Source of the DNA: Hwangdonia seohaensis
GTDB taxonomy: Bacteria; Bacteroidota; Bacteroidia; Flavobacteriales; Flavobacteriaceae
NCBI RefSeq assembly: GCF_031932625.1
Contig: NZ_JAVSCK010000003.1
Coordinates: forward strand, 124,001 to 188,000
Direction: 5' to 3'
DNA length: 64,000 bases
The notes under the pieces were generated by a model that was given only the letters and a program-made list of their open reading frames with translations, searched no databases and was not told the DNA's origin. The number at the start of each line of letters is the position of its first letter. Positions within the stretch are counted from its first letter, which is position 1. Position numbers and translations under genes: made by a program. This document shows positions 26,700 to 35,345 of the stretch, piece after piece.

Positions 26700-27653
26700 A
26701 TGAAGTTATTCCAAATACAATGCCTAATATTTTGTGTTGCACTGTTTAATTGTGAAGCCATAAAAAAGAAAGACGTCGAGAAACCAATCGAAAAACCAAC
26801 ACAATTTATTACGGTTTTGGGCATTGCACAAGATGCTGGGTTTCCTCAAATTAATTGCGATAAAGCCTGTTGTAAAGCCTTTTATGATGGCGAAGAGCCA
26901 AAGAAATTAATTTCGTGCTTAGGTTTGGTGGATTTAGATGCCAACAAAAAATGGCTGTTTGATGCCACACCGGATATTGCAGCGCAAACGCAGTTGCTTA
27001 AAGCACATTTAGATAATGATAAGGTGATTGATGGCGTGTTTTTAACCCATGCGCATATTGGGCATTACACGGGATTGATGCATTTTGGAAGAGAGGCTTT
27101 GGGCGGAAATCACATTCCGGTTTATGCGATGCCAAAAATGAAAACATATTTGGAAAATAACGGTCCGTGGAGCCAATTGGTAAGTTTGAATAATATTGAA
27201 TTAAAACCGCTTCAGCATGATTCCACAGTTGTATTGCATTCAAAATTAAAAGTAACGCCCTTTTTGGTGCCGCATCGCGATGAATATTCCGAAACGGTAG
27301 GCTATAAAATTGAAGGACAAAATAAATCGGCATTATTTATTCCCGATATTAATAAGTGGGAACAATGGAAACGTCATATTATTGAAGAAGTTAAGAAAGT
27401 AGATTATGCATTTTTAGATGCTTCCTTTTTTAGAGATGGCGAATTGGAAAGGGATATGAGCAAAATTCCGCATCCGTTTACCACCGAAACCACAACGCTG
27501 TTTGAAAACGAATCAAAAGAAACGAAAAACAAAATACAGTTTATTCATTTTAACCATACCAATCCCACTTTAAAAGATAATCACAGATTAAAGGATAGCA
27601 TTCAAAATTTAGGGTTCCGTTTTGCCAAACAAGGTGCGGTTTACGGGTTGTAG
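26700..27653 (+). CDS. PqqB-like metallo-beta-lactamase-fold hydrolase, lipoprotein
   Basis: A 317-residue hydrolase. The N-terminus MKLFQIQCLIFCVALFNC looks like a lipoprotein signal. The domain resembles PqqB: TVLGIAQDAGFPQINCDKACC, the metal site THAHIGHYTGL (HxHxxH form with Gly, as in PqqB relatives), then FLVPHRDEYSETVGY and FIHFNHTNP. No other PQQ synthesis gene is seen, so a PQQ role is not supported; such stand-alone proteins are often annotated as MBL-fold hydrolases. The ATG at 26700 is preferred to the in-frame TTG at 26664 because it gives a clean signal peptide. Confidence 0.78.
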   Translation: MKLFQIQCLIFCVALFNCEAIKKKDVEKPIEKPTQFITVLGIAQDAGFPQINCDKACCKAFYDGEEPKKLISCLGLVDLDANKKWLFDATPDIAAQTQLLKAHLDNDKVIDGVFLTHAHIGHYTGLMHFGREALGGNHIPVYAMPKMKTYLENNGPWSQLVSLNNIELKPLQHDSTVVLHSKLKVTPFLVPHRDEYSETVGYKIEGQNKSALFIPDINKWEQWKRHIIEEVKKVDYAFLDASFFRDGELERDMSKIPHPFTTETTTLFENESKETKNKIQFIHFNHTNPTLKDNHRLKDSIQNLGFRFAKQGAVYGL

Positions 27654-27662
27654 CTTTAAAAA

Positions 27663-27702
27663 AGATGCCATTAAAAAAGGCATCTAGGGAGCAGATGCCT
27701 TT
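27663..27702 (+). terminator. Hairpin with three alternating arms after the hydrolase gene
   Basis: AGATGCC (27663), GGCATCT (27679) and AGATGCC (27693) allow two mutually exclusive hairpins. The downstream one extends to AAAGGCATCT/AGATGCCTTT (10 bp). The T run after it is only three bases, so termination is likely but weak. Confidence 0.4.
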
Positions 27703-27867
27703 GGGTAAAACTTCAATGGCCTAATTAGTTGCTTAGGTTTTATTGATGTTTTATGTTAAGACACCGCCAAAATAAAAAAGTCACATTTTAAAGGTGAATA
27801 GCAAAATATTTGGACCTTTAAGCTTTAGATAATTCAATATAAATGACCTAATTTTTTGAATATTCCG

Positions 27868-27875
27868 TAAATTTG
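27868..27875 (+). promoter_or_regulatory. -7 promoter box for icmF
   Basis: TAAATTTG matches TAnnTTTG. It covers the in-frame TTG at 27873, so translation should start at the ATG at 27903. Confidence 0.5.
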
Positions 27876-27902
27876 CCACTCAAAACCCAAGATTCTTTAA
27901 GA

Positions 27903-30900
27903 ATGATACAAGCGACTCCATATAAACCAAAACATAAAGTTAGAATTGTAACCGCGGCATCGCTTTTTGATGGGCACGATGCCTCCATAAATATCATGCG
28001 GCGCATTATTCAGGCAACTGGTGTTGAAGTGATTCATTTAGGTCACGATCGCAGCGTTGAAGAAGTTGTAAACACGGCCATTCAAGAAGATGCCAACGCC
28101 ATTTGTTTAACCTCATATCAAGGTGGGCACAACGAGTATTTTAAGTATATGTTTGATTTGCTCAAAGAACGAGGCGCAGGACACATCAAGATTTTTGGCG
28201 GCGGCGGCGGTGTTATTCTTCCTAGCGAAATCAAGGATTTGATGGACTATGGCATTACGCGTATTTATTCGCCCGATGATGGTCGTGAAATGGGCTTGCA
28301 AGGCATGATTAACGATTTGGTAAAGGAGTCAGATAGCCCCACTCCAGCTCTCCCCCAAGGGGAGGGGGTTAAAGAATCTCTTAAAAACAAAAAAGTCAAT
28401 ACAATTGCTCGTTTGATTTCTTTAGCAGAAAATAGACATTCGGAGTTTGAGGAAGTTTTTAGCTCGGTAAATTCCTCCCCTACGGGGAGGTTAGGTGGGG
28501 CTTCTCCCATTTTGGGAATTACAGGAACCGGTGGTGCAGGAAAATCATCTTTGGTTGATGAATTGGTACGTCGTTTTTTAATCGATTTTCCAGAGAAAAC
28601 CGTGGGACTGATTTCTGTCGACCCTTCAAAACGCAAAACTGGAGGCGCGCTTTTAGGCGATAGAATTAGAATGAATGCCATTAACTCGCCACGCGTTTAT
28701 ATGCGCAGTTTGGCAACCCGCCAGTCTAACCTATCCATATCGAAACACGTTAATGAAGCCGTTGAGGTTTTAAAAGCGGCCGAATACGATTTGATTGTTT
28801 TGGAAACCTCAGGAATCGGGCAATCCGATACCGAAATTATTGAACATTCCGATGTGTCGTTGTATGTGATGACGCCAGAATTTGGTGCTGCCACGCAATT
28901 GGAGAAAATCGATATGTTGGATTTTGCGGATTTAGTTGCTATCAATAAATTTGATAAACGAGGTTCGCTTGATGCCCTGCGCGATGTGAAAAAGCAATAC
29001 ATGCGTAACCATCAACTTTGGGAAGTCAATAAAGACGATTTACCTGTTTTTGGAACCATCGCATCTCAGTTTAACGACCCGGGAATGAACACGCTTTATA
29101 AAGCTGTTATGGATAAATTGGTTGAAAAGACGGATGCCAATTTAAAGTCGACATTCGCGATTTCTCAAGAAATGAGCGAAAAGATTTTTGTCATTCCTCC
29201 TTCACGAACACGTTATTTATCTGAAATTGCAGAGAGTAATCGCGCCTATGATAATAAAGCAAAAAAGCAAGTTGAGGTAGCCCAAAAACTCTACGGTATT
29301 TATAAAACGATTTGTAGCGTTGCTCTTATTTCGAACGAAAGTGAGAAATCTCATTTGAATAAATTTGGAATCAATCAGGATGAGATTCTTCAAGCTGTTC
29401 AAGATGATAAAAAAGATTTTATTAAACTGCTTTTCGCAGAATTCGATAGCGTAAAATTAAATTTAGATCCATACAATTGGGAAGTGATTACTGGCTGGGA
29501 TGGAAAAGTAAACAAATACAAGAATCCCATCTATTCGTTCAAGGTAAGAGATAAGGAAATTAAAATTGAAACACATACCGAGTCGCTTTCGCATGTGCAA
29601 ATCCCTAAAGTAGCTTTACCAAAATACCAGGCTTGGGGCGATATTTTACAGTGGTGTTTACAAGAAAATGTTCCGGGTGAATTTCCGTATACCTCAGGTC
29701 TGTATCCGTTTAAAAGAACAGGAGAAGATCCTGCCAGAATGTTTGCTGGCGAAGGTGGTCCGGAACGTACCAACAGGCGTTTTCATTATGTAAGTGCAGG
29801 TTTGCCAGCCAAACGTTTGTCCACCGCTTTTGATAGTGTAACGCTTTATGGCAACGACCCGGATTTGCGTCCGGATATTTATGGTAAAATTGGAAATGCG
29901 GGCGTTTCTATTTGCTGTTTAGACGATGCTAAAAAACTCTATTCTGGTTTTGATTTAGCACATGTGATGACATCCGTAAGTATGACCATTAATGGTCCCG
30001 CACCTATGTTGTTGGGCTTTTTTATGAATGCTGCCATCGATCAACAATGTGAACTTTATATTAAAGAGCATGGTTTGGAAACCGAGGTTGAAGCTAAAAT
30101 AGCTAAGATTTATAAAGGCAAAGAAAGACCTAAATACAATGGCCAATTACCCGAAGGAAACAATGGTTTAGGTTTAATGCTTTTGGGTGTTACCGGAGAT
30201 CAAGTGTTAGCAGCAGATGTTTATGCAGAAATTAAAAAGAACACGATTGCTCAAGTTCGCGGTACCGTTCAAGCCGATATTTTAAAAGAAGACCAAGCAC
30301 AAAACACCTGTATTTTTTCTACGGAATTCGCGCTGCGATTAATGGGTGATGTACAAGAATATTTTATTGAGAATAACGTGCGTAATTTTTATTCGGTCTC
30401 CATTTCCGGGTACCATATTGCCGAAGCGGGTGCAAACCCCATTACCCAATTGGCATTAACCTTATCCAACGGATTCACTTACGTGGAATATTATTTAAGC
30501 CGAGGCATGGACATCAATAAGTTTGGTCCGAACCTATCGTTTTTCTTTTCAAACGGTATCGACCCAGAATACGCGGTAATTGGTCGTGTTGCCCGTAAAA
30601 TTTGGGCCAAAGCCATGAAGCATAAATATGGCGCCAATGCCAGGGCACAAATGTTAAAATACCACATTCAAACCTCCGGACGAAGTTTGCACGCCCAGGA
30701 AATTGATTTTAACGATATCCGTACCACACTTCAAGCGCTTTATGCGATTTACGACAACTGTAATTCGTTGCATACCAATGCCTACGATGAGGCGATAACC
30801 ACACCAACCGAAGAATCGGTTCGTCGTGCTATGGCCATTCAGTTGATTATTAATAAAGAATTAGGACTGGCTAAAAACGAAAACCCCATACAAGGCTCTT

Positions 30901-31352
30901 TTATTATTGAAGAATTAACCGATTTGGTTGAAGAAGCAGTGCTTTTGGAATTTGATAGAATTACGGAACGCGGTGGCGTTTTAGGAGCTATGGAAACCAT
31001 GTACCAACGCAGTAAAATACAGGAAGAGAGCTTGTATTATGAAACCTTGAAGCACAATGGCGATTTTCCGATTATTGGGGTAAATACGTTTTTAAGTTCA
31101 AAAGGATCACCAACCATTATTCCCAAAGAAGTGATTCGTGCCACTGAAGATGAAAAGCAATTTCAAATTAAAACCTTAGAGAATTTACATAAGGCCAATG
31201 ATACAAAAGCGTTATTAAAAGACCTTCAAAACAAGGCCATAAATAATGAAAATATTTTTGAAGCTTTAATGGATGTTTGTAAAGTGTGCTCTTTAGGTGA
31301 AATTACTTCAGCCCTATTTGAAGTGGGTGGGCAGTACAGACGCAATATGTAA
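27903..31352 (+). CDS. icmF: Fused B12-dependent acyl-CoA mutase IcmF (isobutyryl-CoA mutase type)
   Basis: A 1,149-residue single-chain mutase with its own G-protein chaperone. Residues 1-135 are the B12-binding domain, with LFDGHDASINIMRRI (His25 is the expected cobalt ligand). A linker follows at ~136-203. The MeaB-like GTPase has P-loop GITGTGGAGKSS, DPSKRKTGGALLGDR and INKFDKRGS. The last ~560 residues are the mutase catalytic domain (FPYTSGLYPFKRTGEDPARMFAGEG is cut here as FPYTSGLYPF and GEDPARMFAGEG; NPITQLALTLSNGFTYVEYY appears later). The order B12 domain, G domain, mutase defines IcmF and separates it from MutAB. The linker has two palindromic repeat units in frame. Start by ATG after the promoter box. 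Confidence 0.94.
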   Translation: MIQATPYKPKHKVRIVTAASLFDGHDASINIMRRIIQATGVEVIHLGHDRSVEEVVNTAIQEDANAICLTSYQGGHNEYFKYMFDLLKERGAGHIKIFGGGGGVILPSEIKDLMDYGITRIYSPDDGREMGLQGMINDLVKESDSPTPALPQGEGVKESLKNKKVNTIARLISLAENRHSEFEEVFSSVNSSPTGRLGGASPILGITGTGGAGKSSLVDELVRRFLIDFPEKTVGLISVDPSKRKTGGALLGDRIRMNAINSPRVYMRSLATRQSNLSISKHVNEAVEVLKAAEYDLIVLETSGIGQSDTEIIEHSDVSLYVMTPEFGAATQLEKIDMLDFADLVAINKFDKRGSLDALRDVKKQYMRNHQLWEVNKDDLPVFGTIASQFNDPGMNTLYKAVMDKLVEKTDANLKSTFAISQEMSEKIFVIPPSRTRYLSEIAESNRAYDNKAKKQVEVAQKLYGIYKTICSVALISNESEKSHLNKFGINQDEILQAVQDDKKDFIKLLFAEFDSVKLNLDPYNWEVITGWDGKVNKYKNPIYSFKVRDKEIKIETHTESLSHVQIPKVALPKYQAWGDILQWCLQENVPGEFPYTSGLYPFKRTGEDPARMFAGEGGPERTNRRFHYVSAGLPAKRLSTAFDSVTLYGNDPDLRPDIYGKIGNAGVSICCLDDAKKLYSGFDLAHVMTSVSMTINGPAPMLLGFFMNAAIDQQCELYIKEHGLETEVEAKIAKIYKGKERPKYNGQLPEGNNGLGLMLLGVTGDQVLAADVYAEIKKNTIAQVRGTVQADILKEDQAQNTCIFSTEFALRLMGDVQEYFIENNVRNFYSVSISGYHIAEAGANPITQLALTLSNGFTYVEYYLSRGMDINKFGPNLSFFFSNGIDPEYAVIGRVARKIWAKAMKHKYGANARAQMLKYHIQTSGRSLHAQEIDFNDIRTTLQALYAIYDNCNSLHTNAYDEAITTPTEESVRRAMAIQLIINKELGLAKNENPIQGSFIIEELTDLVEEAVLLEFDRITERGGVLGAMETMYQRSKIQEESLYYETLKHNGDFPIIGVNTFLSSKGSPTIIPKEVIRATEDEKQFQIKTLENLHKANDTKALLKDLQNKAINNENIFEALMDVCKVCSLGEITSALFEVGGQYRRNM
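28335..28370 (+). repeat. Palindromic repeat unit A inside icmF linker
   Basis: AGCCCCACTCCAGCTC followed by the hairpin CTCCCC-CAA-GGGGAG and a G run. It is translated in frame as SPTPALPQGEG. It is G+C rich against an AT-rich gene. The outer end AGCCCCAC is the inverse of the end of unit B. Confidence 0.75.
28471..28502 (+). repeat. Palindromic repeat unit B inside icmF linker
   Basis: Perfect 7-bp hairpin CCTCCCC-TAC-GGGGAGG followed by TTAGGTGGGGCT, whose complement AGCCCCACCTAA matches the start of unit A. It is translated in frame as SSPTGRLGGASP, immediately before the G-domain P-loop. Confidence 0.75.
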
Positions 31353-31660
31353 GCAGAGAACCACTTTTCGTTTTTTTACGAAAAGTGCGTGAATCGCTTA
31401 TACTGAGCGCAGTCGAAGTATCCCGTTAATTGAACTCTTTTTAGAAGAACCACTTTTCGTTTTTTCGCGAAAAGTGCGTGAATCGCTTATACTGAGCGCA
31501 GTCGAAGTATCTCAGAGAACCACTTTTCGTTTTTTTACGAAAAGTGCGTGAATCGCTTATGCTGAGCGCAGTCGAAGTATCCTTTTAACAAAACTCTTTT
31601 TAATAACTTTTCGTTTTTTATGAAAGGTAGGTGCATTGTTTTGTAGTTGCTAATTATATC
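31353..31660. other. Non-coding repeat cluster between icmF and the tracrRNA
   Basis: No gene is seen. The stretch is filled by three hairpin-plus-GAGCGCAGTCGAAG repeat copies (separate entry) and AT-rich spacer DNA ending at the tracrRNA terminator. Confidence 0.7.
31355..31626 (+). repeat. Three tandem REP-like copies plus a partial fourth
   Basis: Copies at 31355-31422, 31443-31511 and 31514-31581. Each has the hairpin CACTTTTCG, a T-rich loop and CGAAAAGTG, then GCGTGAATCGCTTA and CTGAGCGCAGTCGAAGTATC. A partial hairpin (CTTTTCG ... ATGAAAG) follows at 31607-31626, and AACTCTTTTTA recurs after copies 1 and 3. The copies are nearly identical, so the duplication is recent. The hairpins may also end icmF transcription. 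Confidence 0.85.
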
Positions 31661-31757
31661 AAAAAATAAAAAAGTCCCACCGAAGCAGGACTCAAGATTT
31701 TCATCTACGGCATATAGCCTTATTGTGATAAGATTAAAGATTAGAAATTTTAATCTA
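31661..31757 (-). ncRNA. tracrRNA of the type II-C system
   Basis: Read on the minus strand. The 5' end is the anti-repeat (31722-31755): 22 of the first 26 positions of the CRISPR repeat are matched, with an internal loop at repeat positions 7-10. Then comes AATAAGGCTATATGCC, a nexus-like GGC-N5-GCC hairpin (31709-31719) resembling the AAUAAGGCUA of other tracrRNAs. Next is AGAT-GAAA-ATCT (31695-31706), a GNRA-capped stem. Last is an 8-bp stem AGTCCTGC-TTCG-GTGGGACT (31673-31692) followed by a T run, an intrinsic terminator. It is about 95 nt, divergent from cas9, with a strong promoter directly upstream. Confidence 0.9.
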
Positions 31758-31760
31758 AAA

Positions 31761-31792
31761 CAAATGTAATAAAAAGATTTCTTTTTTACAAA
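31761..31792 (-). promoter_or_regulatory. tracrRNA promoter
   Basis: On the minus strand TTTG (31789-31792), exactly 20 nt, then TACATTTG (31761-31768), a full match to the two Bacteroidota promoter elements. It places the RNA start within a few bases of the anti-repeat. Confidence 0.8.
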
Positions 31793-31855
31793 GATGAAAT
31801 CGTAGTATTTTCTTTCGTTTTTTTGTAGTTTTAGTTTTTTTAAAATTGTTGAAAA

Positions 31856-34800
31856 ATGAGTAAAATATTAGGATTGGATTTGGGGACGAACTCGATTGGT
31901 TGGGCGATTGTCGATGATGAAAAACAAGATATTTTGGGAATGGGAAGTCGAATATTTCCGGAAGGTGTTGTGAATTTGGGGGAAGGCGAAGGTAGAGAAG
32001 CTTCAAAAAATGCAAGTAGGACTGATAATAGAGGTACACGCCGGCAATTTTTTAGGCGTCGTTTACGTAAACGCTATCTGTTAAGAGAACTTGCGAAGAA
32101 CAATATGTGTCCAATTGATTATTCTTTAGTCAAAATTTGGAATCAAAAAGAAATTTATGAGGATAAAAATCTTCAAGAGTGGCTAAAATTAAATCCTTAT
32201 AAATTAAGGGCAAAAGCTCTCGCAGAAAAAGTGAATTTAGAAGAGTTGGGAAGAATCTTTTATCATATAATTCAGCGTCGTGGATTTCAAAGCAACAGCA
32301 GAAGTGCTGGCGCAGAAAACAATGAAAAAAGCGTGATTTTTAAAGGCGATGCAAAGTCTGGTAAGATAGGTATAGCTGAAACGGCTGATAATATTAAAAA
32401 CAACCAAACGCTTGGTACGTACCTTCATAACATTTATCCAAAAGATAACGAGCCATATTCTGGCGATAGAGAGCGCATTAGGAATAGGTATACAACACGA
32501 CAGATGTATATTGATGAGTTTGAGGCCATTTGGGAACAGCAAAAACAATTTCACAATACGCTTACTTACCAATTAAAAACCATTTTAGGAGGTCGGAAAA
32601 CGGATGGTTATTCAGAAGATGGCGTGTTGTTTCACCAGCGACCATTACGTTCTCAAAAGCATTTGATTGGTCATTGTACTTTTGAACCCAATAAAACAAA
32701 ATGCCAAATTAGTGCCATACCTAATGAGAAACGGCGTATTTACGAGTGGCTCAACACCTTAAAATGTGATTTGGCTGGCGAGCAAGTAAAAATTTCTGAC
32801 GACGACCGAGAAAGGATTGTTTCGCTTTTGTTTTCAAAAGAAAAAGTAAATTTCAAAGAGATAAGAAAAACTATTGGGAAGTTAGATGGTCACTACCAAT
32901 TCAATTATAAAGACGATGACAAAATATACGGAAGCCATTCCATAAGTAACCTTTCAAACAAAAAGTTTTTTGGGAAACAATGGTTTGAATTTTTAGAAAA
33001 AGAACAAGAAGATATTTGGCATGTGCTTTACAGTTTTGACGATAGAGACAAACTAAAACAATATGCTATTGATAAATGGAATTTCACTGAAGATAAAGCA
33101 GAGAAAATATCAAAATTCAATTTAAAGGATGGTTATGCCAATTTAAGTAGAAAAGCTATCAATAACATCCTTCCATTCTTAAAATTGGGTTTTGCCTACG
33201 ATGTAGCAGTTGGATTGGGAGGTGTTAAAAATGCTTTAGGAGATAAATGGGAATTGTACGACCAATTTATATTAGACAATGTTCCAGAAATCGTTCGTTC
33301 CAATCTTAAAGGCGGTTATATAGAGCCTTTAAAAAATATGTTAAAAAAGGAGTGCCAATTAACAGAAAAGGAATTGGCTAAACTTTATCACCATAGTAGT
33401 AATATAGAAACTAATAAAATTTTAGATAGGCTTCCAGTAAATCCTAATGCAGATAAAGAAATACAAAGTGTTAAAAACCCAGTAGTGATTACGGCACTTT
33501 TTGAAATCAGGAAATTAGTAAATGAGATTATTGATGACTATGGAAAACTAGATGAAATAAAAGTAGAGCTTGCTCGCGATTTAAAATCATCTAAAAAAAA
33601 TAGATATGAAACACGAAGAAAACAGCAGTTTTTAGAAAAGCAAAACGATAGAATAAAGGCTGAGTTAGATTATATTGGTCAACGCCCAACTCATGTTAAT
33701 ATTTTAAAATATAAACTATGGGAAGAATGTAACAGAACTTGTCCGTATACAGGGAAGCTCATTGAGGTAAACCAATTATTTAGTGGCGAAGTTCAGATTG
33801 AGCATATTTATCCATGGAGTCGTTCGTTAAACGATAGCTTTATGAACAAAACTTTATGTTTTGCTAATGAAAACAGAGCTAAAGGAGATTTAACACCTTA
33901 TGAGTTTTATAGCAAACAAGGCGAACAAAAATGGAACGACATCAAACTACAAGCGTTAAGCTGTTTTAAAAACAAGACCAATTATCCAAATGCCTATATT
34001 AAGTTTAAACAATTTGTGAGGCAAAAACATGATTCAGATTTTATTACCAGACAACTAAATGATACACGTTACATAAGTAAAGAAGCTAAAAATTATTTAT
34101 CAAAAATATGTGATAATGTGATGGTGGCACCAGGGCAAATGACTTCAAATTTGCGCCATCATTGGGGGCTTAATACTGTTTTAAATAAAGAAGATGATGC
34201 AAAAACAAGAGAAGACCATCGCCATCATGCCATTGATGCTTTGGTCATGGCATGTGCTACCAGGAGTCATTTGCAAGAATTGAGTAAATGGAATAGGTAT
34301 GATAGAAGTTACGATCTTGATAATTTCACTAAACCATGGAAAACTTTTAGAGAAGATGCTGAAAAAGCAGTTGAGCAAATATTGGTTTCGCATAAAAAAA
34401 CAAAATCTATTCTAACGGTTAGAACACATACTACCAAGAAAAATGGTGTCACGCATAAAAATAGTGGTGTTGCAGCTCGTGGGCAATTGCATAAAGAGAC
34501 TGTTTTTGGCAAAAGACAATCACCACATAGAGAAGAAGCATTTCATGTTAGAAAACCAATTGATAATCTGACAACAGAAAAACAATTAGATAAAGTTGTA
34601 GATCAAACCATTAAACAAATAATTTTCAAACGTATTCATTTTCTTGGGGGTTTTGTAAAAGGTAAAATACCACCAGAAACATTTTTTGTTATTGATGAAA
34701 ATGGAACAAAACAACCTCAAATATTCCTTCCAAATAAAAACGGCAAACCAGTTCCTGTTTTAAAGATAAGAATGCGAGAGAATATAGGTGGGGCCGAAAA

Positions 34801-35260
34801 ACTAAAAGATGATGTAAACCAATGGGTAAACCCAAGAAATAACCACCATGTATTAATTTATAAAGATGAAAAAGACAATTTAAAAGAAGACGTTGTAACG
34901 TTTTGGACAGTTGTAGAACGAAAGCGAAAAGGTTTTCCAGTTTATCAATTACCAGCAGATGGAAAAGAAATAGTTACCACCATGCAAATTAATGATATGT
35001 TTCTGTTAGGATTAAATGAAGATGAAATTGATTGGGAAAATTTAGATTATAAATTATTAAAAGAGCATTTGTTCAAAGTTCAAACATTATCATCTGGTTT
35101 TTATGAATTTAGATTAAATAGTGATTCCACCCAGATAAAAGATACTAATTCCAAAGTTTTCAAAAGAGTTCAAAGTTTTGGAGAAGGTAAAACGGGTTGG
35201 TTAACATTTAATCCTATAAAAGTAAAAGTTTCTGTTTCAGGGAACATAAAAAAATTATAA
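31856..35260 (+). CDS. cas9: CRISPR-associated endonuclease Cas9, type II-C
   Basis: A 1,134-residue RNA-guided DNA nuclease. RuvC-I is KILGLDLGTNSIGWAIV with Asp8. The arginine-rich bridge helix is GTRRQFFRRRLRKRYLL. The REC lobe spans ~100-490. RuvC-II is IKVELARDLKSSKKN (Glu571). The HNH is VQIEHIYPWSRSLNDSF (His650) with NENRAKGDLTPYEF. RuvC-III is DHRHHAIDALVMACATRS (His791, Asp794). The PAM-interacting part is C-terminal. All catalytic residues are present, so it should cut both strands. No csn2 or cas4 is near, hence II-C. It is compact next to the ~1,400-residue Cas9 forms I know from other Bacteroidota. The start follows the family N-terminus. Array and tracrRNA flank it. Confidence 0.96.
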   Translation: MSKILGLDLGTNSIGWAIVDDEKQDILGMGSRIFPEGVVNLGEGEGREASKNASRTDNRGTRRQFFRRRLRKRYLLRELAKNNMCPIDYSLVKIWNQKEIYEDKNLQEWLKLNPYKLRAKALAEKVNLEELGRIFYHIIQRRGFQSNSRSAGAENNEKSVIFKGDAKSGKIGIAETADNIKNNQTLGTYLHNIYPKDNEPYSGDRERIRNRYTTRQMYIDEFEAIWEQQKQFHNTLTYQLKTILGGRKTDGYSEDGVLFHQRPLRSQKHLIGHCTFEPNKTKCQISAIPNEKRRIYEWLNTLKCDLAGEQVKISDDDRERIVSLLFSKEKVNFKEIRKTIGKLDGHYQFNYKDDDKIYGSHSISNLSNKKFFGKQWFEFLEKEQEDIWHVLYSFDDRDKLKQYAIDKWNFTEDKAEKISKFNLKDGYANLSRKAINNILPFLKLGFAYDVAVGLGGVKNALGDKWELYDQFILDNVPEIVRSNLKGGYIEPLKNMLKKECQLTEKELAKLYHHSSNIETNKILDRLPVNPNADKEIQSVKNPVVITALFEIRKLVNEIIDDYGKLDEIKVELARDLKSSKKNRYETRRKQQFLEKQNDRIKAELDYIGQRPTHVNILKYKLWEECNRTCPYTGKLIEVNQLFSGEVQIEHIYPWSRSLNDSFMNKTLCFANENRAKGDLTPYEFYSKQGEQKWNDIKLQALSCFKNKTNYPNAYIKFKQFVRQKHDSDFITRQLNDTRYISKEAKNYLSKICDNVMVAPGQMTSNLRHHWGLNTVLNKEDDAKTREDHRHHAIDALVMACATRSHLQELSKWNRYDRSYDLDNFTKPWKTFREDAEKAVEQILVSHKKTKSILTVRTHTTKKNGVTHKNSGVAARGQLHKETVFGKRQSPHREEAFHVRKPIDNLTTEKQLDKVVDQTIKQIIFKRIHFLGGFVKGKIPPETFFVIDENGTKQPQIFLPNKNGKPVPVLKIRMRENIGGAEKLKDDVNQWVNPRNNHHVLIYKDEKDNLKEDVVTFWTVVERKRKGFPVYQLPADGKEIVTTMQINDMFLLGLNEDEIDWENLDYKLLKEHLFKVQTLSSGFYEFRLNSDSTQIKDTNSKVFKRVQSFGEGKTGWLTFNPIKVKVSVSGNIKKL

Positions 35261-35345
35261 TAGTAATTCAAAAAAAGTTCTTTGACATAAGAATAATCTT
35301 AAACATCTGAAAAAACCACAACAAAATTGAGCGAAGCGAGATTTT
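35261..35345 (+). promoter_or_regulatory. CRISPR leader
   Basis: An 85-bp gap between cas9 and repeat 1. It contains TTCTTTGACATAAG at about 35278-35291 (with a sigma70-like TTGACA; no convincing -10 or TAnnTTTG at proper distance) and ends in GAGCGAAGCGAGATTTT. Assigned as leader because the repeat sense strand defined by tracrRNA pairing runs left to right. Confidence 0.65.

Noticed and set aside
31722..31757. Sequence resembling a stray, degenerate CRISPR repeat upstream of cas9
   Set aside because: Explained better as the tracrRNA anti-repeat, since a promoter and structured tail with terminator follow on the minus strand.
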